Assembly (NCBI GenBank): GCA_016271365.2 | Contig: CM057452.1 | Coordinates: 828,040,001 to 828,104,000 of the forward strand | Reading direction: 5' to 3' | DNA length: 64,000 nucleotides | Origin: Neoceratodus forsteri | Taxonomy: Eukaryota > Chordata > Ceratodontiformes > Ceratodontidae | Shown here: one piece after another, positions 57,666-64,000 of the stretch | Layout: each line of letters opens with the position of its first letter | How positions within the stretch are numbered: position 1 is the first letter of the stretch | Translations under genes and position numbers: made by a program | Notes under the pieces: model-generated | What the model was told of the DNA's origin: nothing | The model's database searches: none | What the model saw: only the letters and a program-made list of their open reading frames with translations

Positions 57666-57700
57666 TTTTGGATCTGGTTGACAAGGGGTCCCCCTACTGG

Positions 57701-57893
57701 CAAGTAGGAGAATTTCCTCAGTGTCCGGGCCACATTTCCTTCATTCATAAAAAAATACCACCAACAGCTTAATCTGGTTCAATTTCAGTTGATTCCCATC
57801 TGTATCTGCTTCCACCCAGGGACAAGGCTGAAAATAGACAGAATTGTCTGGGCATCTTTTTCCAGTCAACAAAAACTAAATACATAAATAAAT
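57701..57893 (+). repeat. V-SINE 3' half, split by Tx1 array
   Basis: Begins caagtaggagaatttcctca and continues gtccgggccacatttcc, aaataccaccaacagcttaa and a tail gtcaacaaaaactaaataca with aaataaataa. It aligns with the complete V-SINE at 33494-33921 from exactly the point where the 5' half at 40661 stops (with a roughly 10-base overlap, aagagtagRg). The two halves thus make one SINE. Confidence 0.88.
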
Positions 57894-58577
57894 AATTGCT
57901 TGAAGACACAGTGCATGAAAGACATCACATCAAACCAAATTCTTTTACTGTGCTAAAGAAATAACTAGTACCACAGAGGATGCCTAAAGGTTATGTGCCC
58001 ATGCGGAGGACATGCTGCTACAGAAAGAAAGAAAAACTATGATCTAAAGATTTGGGTGAGAAAATAGATCTTTTTTCTAAAATTGTCATGGAGAAATTGG
58101 AACTGAGTCAAAAACAATGGGTCATTTTAAATTCTGTACATGATGAGGCCCAAAGATACCAGTAATGAAAGTCAGTGAAAAAAGTTATTATTTGCCATCA
58201 CTATTTTCTTTACCAAATTCCTGTGGAAGGTATCATAGCTGAGTAGTTGAGAAACTGTACTTTCTGTACCCTAAATGGTGTCCAAGAAACTAGTGGTCAG
58301 ACTACCAGGGAATAGAGCCAATGGCTGGACTGCACATGACATAGTTTAGGAGAGAATCAATTGCTAACCTGCTGAATGACATAAAATAGCCACTGGCACC
58401 TTCTAGTAAGCATAATTAAGAAATGATTAATGATTCTGGACTCACAAAGCATTTTTGGACCAAAAGCAGAAAGCCAGGCAGTGTATACAGATGCTCAAAA
58501 TACAGAACTGGCTGACTGTGTAGTGGGTAACAGATGCTTACCTACATGAACATACTGTACTAACACACAAAGTTACC
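57894..58577. other. Unassigned
   Basis: No gene or recognisable repeat. AT-rich with purine runs. No open frame of note. Confidence 0.4.
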
Positions 58578-58860
58578 AATGGAAGAAGATCAATACAGTC
58601 TATCTAGTCTGCTAATTTTGGAGCTCCATGTACTTTAATTAACATAGCACCTCTGTATCCTTTTTAATTTCCCTTGAGCCTGTCCCATCCCCTTTTGAAG
58701 CCCATAACCACTTTCTGACTGACAACCCCTTCATGAGTTCATTTCACCTTGCCACAACTCCCTTGGGTAGAAGTGACTCCTGATGTCCTTCCTGAACTTC
58801 CCAGTTGCCAGCTTGTCAGTGTGCTCCCTTGTGTTCTCTTATTTACACTTAACCTAAAGA
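58578..58860 (-). mobile_element. CR1 LINE 3' fragment
   Basis: tctatctagtctgct at left and gatgtccttcctgaacttcc, then ccagcttgtcagtg and gtgttct at right match the reverse complement of CR1 3' and C-terminal coding sequence in its usual diverged form. Truncated at the 5' end. It differs from the better preserved CR1 at 59155. Confidence 0.65.
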
Positions 58861-58881
58861 GTCCCAAGCCCAACCTTGTTA

Positions 58882-59131
58882 CTGTACATCAGTGGTGGCC
58901 AAGACACCTTGTATTGGGATCCATTTTGGTGGATCTCAAGAAGCTCTGAGACCCACCACAATAAAGTGAACAAAAAGTATAATAATTACGCTCATCAGCT
59001 GTAGGATGTTACTTTTTTAACATGCAATCAGCCCTGTTTGATGCTTGTTTAGCTTTGCCCCAGGATCTGCCAGAAATCTTGAGATCCCTCAGTGGATCTA
59101 GATCCCCGTATTGGCAACCACTGCTATACAC
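58882..59131. mobile_element. hAT nonautonomous element with 8-bp duplication
   Basis: The ends are cagtggtggccaag (58890) and ttggcaaccactg (to 59123), inverted copies that fit the hAT-Charlie consensus start (cagtggttctcaa). The flanks ctgtacat (58882-58889) and ctatacac (59124-59131) match at 6 of 8 bases, a decayed 8-bp target duplication. Internal sequence repeats gatccattttggtggatctc and gatccctcagtggatctaga in partial inverted form. There is no transposase. Confidence 0.75.
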
Positions 59132-59154
59132 AGTAACATTTTGGGTTGTGGGTT

Positions 59155-59985
59155 AAATAAGGGTTTAGAGTAAATGCTAAGAAGTGCAAGGTAATGCACC
59201 TGGGAAACAAAAACCCAGGGGAAGAGTACACAATGGGGGGGGTGAGATACTAACAACAACAAAATGGAAAGGGACCAGGGGGAAGTCATATCAGATGACC
59301 TAAAGGTGGGCAAGCAATGTGAGAAGGCAGCAAGGAGGTCTGGGGAGATACTGGGATGCATAGGGAAAGGCAGCACCAATAGAAAACAGAAAGTTATTAT
59401 CACTTTGTACAGACAGCTGGTGAGACCCCATCTGAAGTACCTAGTGCAGTTCTGGAGACCCAATCTCCCTAGAAGACATAGACAGGATGAAAGCTGTCCA
59501 GAGGAGGGCACTAAAATGGTGCAGGGTCTGCACCAGAAGACATATGAAGAGAGACTTAAGGAGCTTAATATGTATAGCCTCGAGGAAAGGAGGAGAGGGT
59601 GGACATGATAGAAACTTTCAAGTACCTCAAGGGAATCAACAAAGTCCAAGAGGGTAGTTTCTTTCAAAAAAAGAGGTGTGCAAGAACAAGGGGGCACAGT
59701 TTGAATATAGAGGTGGGGCGGCTCAGAGGTAATTTAAGGAAGTATTTTTTCACAGAGAGGGTTGTGGATGCATGGAACGGCCTTCCGGAGGAGGTTGTGG
59801 AGTCAAAAACAGTGGTGGAATTCAAGCATGCATGGGACAGTCATAAGGCAATTCTAGGGGTGGGGGTAGGAAGAAGTAGGCTGCTGGTTAACTAGGATCT
59901 GCAACTTATCCTTTAGGTAGAAAAATGGGCAGACTGGGTGGGCCAAGCGGTCCTTATCTGCCATCAGATTCTATGTTTCTATGTT
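59155..59985 (+). mobile_element. CR1-clade LINE, 5' truncated
   Basis: Begins within the RT C-terminal region (homologous to 36140 of the other copy) and ends at the CR1 terminus ccatcagattctatgtttct (to 59983). About 90% identical to 36140-36930. Confidence 0.9.
59172..59895 (+). pseudogene. CR1 RT C-terminal region
   Basis: Frame 59264-59608 reads VISDDLKVGKQCEKAARRS, LYRQLVRPHLKYLVQFWRP and TKMVQGLHQKTYEERLKELN. Frame 59599-59895 continues FKYLKGINKVQEGSFFQKKR, LRKYFFTERVVDAWNGLPEE and VESKTVVEFKHAWDSHKA. This is the thumb and C-terminal end of CR1 ORF2; the catalytic RT motifs are not present in this truncated copy. One frameshift separates the two frames, near 59600. Confidence 0.85.
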
Positions 59986-60254
59986 AAGGGCCATTGGCCA
60001 GTCAGGTTCATCACTCTGCTATCTTTTCAATACACACACAGATTTCATATTGTGCAATGAATATTTGCACTACTATCATAAATATCACAAGTTACATAGT
60101 CTGGGCCATGGAATCTTTTAAGCTTGAACACGAACAAACAATCTGACTACTTAAAATTTTGAATATGTTACTTGCTGGGTTTATCCTGAATGATTTTAAA
60201 CATGTCAGATCATGGACTGTGCTCATTATGTAATAAATTATTCTAGAAGCCCCT
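59986..60254. other. Unassigned
   Basis: AT-rich stretch between the CR1 3' end and the L1 remnant. No feature is seen. Confidence 0.4.
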
Positions 60255-63200
60255 CCCCCCAAAATCAGTTAGCTTTATTATTTACTTGCATACACAAGGG
60301 TGATGGGGCAGTTGCATGTTTTCCACTGAGAGTATACACTTCTGAGTTGGAGGTACCTCCAGAAGTCTGTTCTTTTAATATCATATCTTGTTTGTAATCC
60401 CTGAAATGAGTCAAAGACATTAGTGCCTGGAACAAGTATATCTTCAATCCTAAGAATCTGCTTTTGTTCCCACTCTGACCAACTAATGGGCTTCTGGTTG
60501 ATACAGAAGAAGGGGTTAAGCCACAGGGGGGTATGGGGGCCCAGACTCAAACAAGTCTAGGAGGATTTGCCCAGTTTATCCCATGCAGTGTGTGCTGCTT
60601 TAATTGTCATCCAGCAGTGCCTTACTTTTGGTAGTGGATGGCCTAGATAGGCTGCTAATGAGGACCCTTGTAGTGTTTCTGTTTCAATCTGCACCCACAC
60701 TGGGGCATTAGTTATGCTCCCCTGTAGTAGGCAACTGGAGGTAGCCACCTTAACAGTATCTGTATAATAGGGGTAGTGGGGGAGATTCCACCCCCATCTG
60801 CTCCATGGGGTCTAGAGCTTCGCTTTCCTAAACCTAGAAGTGGTAGTTCCCTATAGAAATTGCTTTGTAATGGCATCCAATGCCTGAAACAATTTTTCCA
60901 GAATCTGTACAGGGAGGTGTGCCAGTACCTAATATACTCCGGGAGTGAACATCATTTTTAAAGCAGCGATTTTAGCTGGCATGGTCAGGTTTAGGTGTCC
61001 CCATCTCTACCTCTTCCTTAAGCTTTCTAATCAGTGGTTGCAGGTTCTTGTCAATCATGCAGTGAGTATAAGCATTCAGCCAGATGCCCAGATATTTTAT
61101 TTTTTTAAGGGCCCAAGCTAAGCCCATGTTATCTACCACATCAGATGTGATATTAGAGTTAAGGGGTAGGACTTCAGATTTTGTTATGTTACTTCTCAGG
61201 CCTGACAATGAGCAAAATCTCCTAATACTGTTAATATGTGTGAGATACTACTTTTCAGGTCCCTGGTGAGGAAGAGGCAATTGTCAGCATAGAGTCTGGC
61301 AGCATATTCTTCCTGGCCTACTTTAAGTCCCTTTGTGGTTTCATGGTTCCTGAAAGCTGCTGCTAGGAGTTCTATTGCTAGCATGAACAGCAGGGGGGAC
61401 AGAGAGCACCCATGTCTTATACCCCTGTGCAGAGGGAAGGATGGGGATAGTATGTCATTAGCAAGAAGCCTTGATGTCAGTCCATTGTAAAGAGCAGTTA
61501 TGCAGGAGCAGAAATAAGGGCCGAAGTTACACTGATGCAGCACTGCATGCTGGTACTCCCACTCCACTGAATCAAAAGCTTTTTCAAAATCAACTGTGAT
61601 TGCCACTGCTGGATTGGGAAGACTTGCCGCTGCCTGCACCAGGGTAACATGGGCCCACATATGGTCCACACTAGACTGCCTCATGACAAACCCCACCTGA
61701 GATGGATGGATTATTGAGGGGAGCACCTTTTCCATGCGGGCTGCCAGGACCTTGGCCAAGATCTTGGCATCCCCATTAATTAATTATATGGGCCTGTAGT
61801 TGGCTGGTTTTGAGTGATCTTTTCCCTCCTTCAGGAGTACGGTAATGATGGCCTCCTTTAATGTTTCTGGCAACTCACCTTTCTTTACAGCTCCCTGCAG
61901 CTTGCTAAGCATTGGCTAAGTTATGTCTGACTGTACTTGTTTATGGAAATCTGCTGGGAAGCTGTCTCTGCCTGGAGATTTCTGGGGGGCCATGTTCTTT
62001 ATTGCCTGGTGGATATCTCTTTCTGTTATTGGGGCCTCCAGTTCCACCCTCTGGGAGTCCAATAGCTTATGAATGTGCACTCCTGCCATAAACCCTGAAA
62101 ATGTCTCTATGTCTATTCGACCCTGAGAGAGGTATAGCTGCTTGTAGAACTGGACCATTGCTGCATTTATCTCTCCTGAAGAAGACTGTGTTTCTCCACT
62201 GGCATCAGTGATGTAGGCTACATGCCTTTCCACCTGCTGCTTCCTTAATCTATATGCTAATAGTTTGCTGTTTTTTTTTCTCCCTGGATCCAGTATCTCT
62301 GTCTTAACTGAAGTAGCTGCAATTCTACTTTCCTTGTGGCCATTTGGTTCAGTTATAATCTGAATTGCATCAGCTCAGAAATTAGTGAGGTGTTTAGAGC
62401 TTTGCTGGGGTCTGAATTAAACTCCTGTTCCTCTGCAGCAAGTTGTTGCTCCATGACAGTGGTCTCCTTCTCCCTTATGTGGTGGCAGTGTGAGACTAAT
62501 AATCTTCCCCCAATCACATCCATGAATGCTTCTCAAATCATACCCAGTGCTGCTGAACCAGGAGGGTTATCCTGGAAGTATAGCCGTAACTCACCCCTAT
62601 CCACTTTATGAACTCTTTGTCTTACAGAGCAATGGATGAAGTCTCTCTTGTACAAATTTGGGGGAGAGGGTGCAAGGTCGAGATGCAGTGTATTGGAGCA
62701 TTGTCCAATACATAAAGGGGGCAATGTGGACCTCTAGGGTTTGTGCCATGAACCTCGGTAAGGTCAGGCAGTAGTCCAGTCTGACTGCCATACTGCAGGG
62801 TACAGAAAAATATGTATAGTCTCAATCTGCAGGGTGTGTAAGCCTCCATTTGTCAGCCAGCTGATGCAGTTTGATCAAGTTCTCCACTCCCTGTCTGGCT
62901 TTAGCGTGGAGTTCTGGGAGGTAGGAGTCTAGGAGGTAGCCTATAGCTAAGTTCAGGTCCCCCCCCAGGAGGAATTCTGGGTTATCATAGGACAAATCCA
63001 TTAACTTCAGGAACAGAGCATTGAAAAACTCTGGGTAGTCCTTATTGGGAGCGTAGACATTGGCCAATATAATATGACCCATTGGTGTTGCCATTTTTAC
63101 CAGTACCCACCTCCCCGCTGCATCAGACTGCACAGTAAGAGGTTTCCATTTCAGCCTCTTGTAACACAGTATTGATACCAATGCTTGGCTGTCCCTGAGA

Positions 63201-63378
63201 TGATGTGTGCCTCCCAACCCATCCATTCCCTACCTAGTTTCAATGCTTCTTTTGTACAGAGTTTTGTCTCTTGCAAGAAGGCTATTTGAGTTTTGAGATG
63301 CTTCAACCTGAAAAGAATTTGTTTTCTTTTAACTGGTGTGTTTAGGCCCTTCACATTCCAAGAGGTGACTTTATCCAT
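60255..63378 (-). mobile_element. L1-clade LINE, ORF2 only, degenerate
   Basis: Minus-strand ORF2 from the endonuclease start at 63378 to late C-terminal coding at about 60263. No ORF1 is visible upstream, and the 3' end (rest of ORF2, UTR and poly(A)) is missing at 60255. LINE insertions normally keep the 3' end, so a deletion probably removed it. The clade differs from the Tx1 array: peptide motifs resemble vertebrate L1, and there is no link to a V-SINE target. Confidence 0.8.
60263..63378 (-). pseudogene. L1 ORF2 (endonuclease-RT)
   Basis: 63151-63378: TSWNVKGLNTPVKRKQIL and IAFLQETKLCTKE, the endonuclease start. 62822-63226 (next frame): VLVKMATPMGHIILANVYAP and FLLGGDLNLAIGY (GGDLN where GGDFN is usual). 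61916-62233: QKSPGRDSFPADFHK, RT entry. 61196-61759 (187 codons): PSQVGFVMRQSSVDH, AVAITVDFEKAFDSVEWEY (motif A), IRHGCSLSPLLFMLAIELL (motif B) and ARLYADNCLFLT with YADN at 61291-61280 (second Asp lost). 60278-60550: QTRYDIKRTDFWRYLQLRSV, late C-terminal block. At least five frame changes. Inactive. Confidence 0.85.
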
Positions 63379-64000
63379 AATCTGAAGTATTTATGACCTA
63401 ATGATCAGTACTCTTAAGTGATCCAGGTTGAACCTTGCCCATCCTCAAATAGTCTTGCTTGTTATACCCCATTTTCCACTCTTGCTCCACCTTTTACCCA
63501 GCCCACACCCTACACTCCATAATAATATCTACAGTTAAGTAAATTATTCCTGATTAGGCTCCAGAACACCCTTTTTAAAGAATACCACCAACGGATATTC
63601 AGGCATCTCTGCTGCATTCCCACATTGGCCTTCTAATACTGAACCTGTTTTCAGAGGGGTAGGGTCTGCAGCCAGAGACCACTCTGTACTTTTGCCAACT
63701 TTAATCCTAACAACAAGTAACACACATTAGTATGAAATGTCTTACATTTTCAACTATCGAACAATTAAGTTTTAAGAGTAGGCAAAAACCCTTACTAGAT
63801 CTGGTACCCATCAGCAGCTTGGAGTACCTATGATCCAGGTGCTCCTCTATGGGGGAATAGCCCTCACATTCCCTGCTCCCCTCATCTCCTTGTCTTGGGG
63901 ATCTAGCAAGTTGTCTTACTGCAGGAAGGTAGGGTGGGGTCCCCCCCTCAGGGACTGTGTGCCTCCATGGGCTGTATTACCTTAAGTTGTTTATGTTAGG
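63379..64000. other. Unassigned 3' edge
   Basis: This could be the L1 inter-ORF or leader region upstream of ORF2 on the minus strand, but I see no ORF1 motif in any frame. No other feature is supported. Confidence 0.4.

Larger units (their letters stand above)
52190..57700 (-). mobile_element. Tx1-clade LINE, element C (array unit 3)
   Basis: Minus-strand LINE whose 5' end, ccagtagggggacccc (57700 leftward), abuts the V-SINE 3' half at 57701. ORF1 spans 55840-57665 and ORF2 52190-55260. It lacks its 3' end: ORF2 stops within the C-terminal Cys/His motif (ETIEHSLIKCPFTA) at 52190, where element B starts. Catalytic motif is YTDD. Confidence 0.85.

Noticed and set aside
1..64000. CRISPR arrays, operons, rRNA genes
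   Set aside because: No regularly spaced direct repeats with unique spacers, no ribosome binding sites before long genes and no rRNA-like sequence. The window is vertebrate repeat DNA.

Overview
This is a stretch of nuclear DNA from a vertebrate, AT-rich and built almost entirely of decayed transposable elements. I see no host exon, no genuine tRNA, rRNA or other RNA gene, no CRISPR array and no bacterial-type operon. The repeats present are DIRS, Penelope with a GIY-YIG nuclease, L2, CR1, L1 and Tx1-clade LINEs, tRNA-headed V-SINEs, a Kolobok/T2-type element with TTAA duplications, and hAT elements. This mix points to a non-amniote vertebrate with a large genome (lungfish, caecilian, salamander or a basal fish would fit). 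The species cannot be fixed from sequence alone.

Layout. 0.8-5.8 kb: a DIRS retrotransposon (minus) interrupted by a SINE, a CR1 tail and a 1.6 kb TTAA-flanked Kolobok-like element. 7-15 kb: a Penelope-like element (plus) split by a CR1 tail, by a TRIM-like pair of 208-bp direct repeats, and by a nearly full-length L2 (minus, 10.1-14.7 kb). 16.1-16.9 kb: the C-terminal end of a second Penelope copy. 18.6-21.2 kb: a composite fold-back repeat bounded by (TA)n at both ends, with a 195-bp satellite inside. 22.6-23.6 kb: CR1 remnants. 27.5-37.5 kb: a Tx1-clade LINE (element D, plus), beginning at a fixed position in a V-SINE and interrupted by a GC-rich insertion, a complete V-SINE and a CR1. 37.8-38.7 kb: nested palindrome and hairpin repeats. 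40.4-57.9 kb: one V-SINE split in two by a 17 kb head-to-tail array of three Tx1-clade LINEs (A, B, C, all minus). 58.6-60 kb: CR1 pieces and a hAT element with an 8-bp target duplication. 60.2-63.4 kb: a degenerate L1 (minus).

The main result is the relation between the Tx1 elements and the V-SINEs. The array A-B-C and the separate element D both begin (5' end) at the same nucleotide position of the V-SINE, just before the motif aagagtagggg. Both lie in the same relative orientation, antiparallel to the SINE. A copy of the target motif survives at the outer 3' boundary of the array, at the A/B junction and at the outer 5' boundary. This is what is expected of a sequence-specific non-LTR retrotransposon that uses V-SINEs as its landing site and re-inserts into its own target duplication. 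Members of the Tx1 clade are known to be site-specific for other multicopy targets (U2 snRNA, 5S rRNA, microsatellites). I do not know of a published V-SINE target.

Every coding region in the window carries stops or frameshifts, so nothing here is likely to make a functional protein. The best-preserved open reading frames are the L2 reverse transcriptase (307 and 182 codons), the CR1 reverse transcriptase (272 codons) and element B ORF2 (270 and 210 codons).
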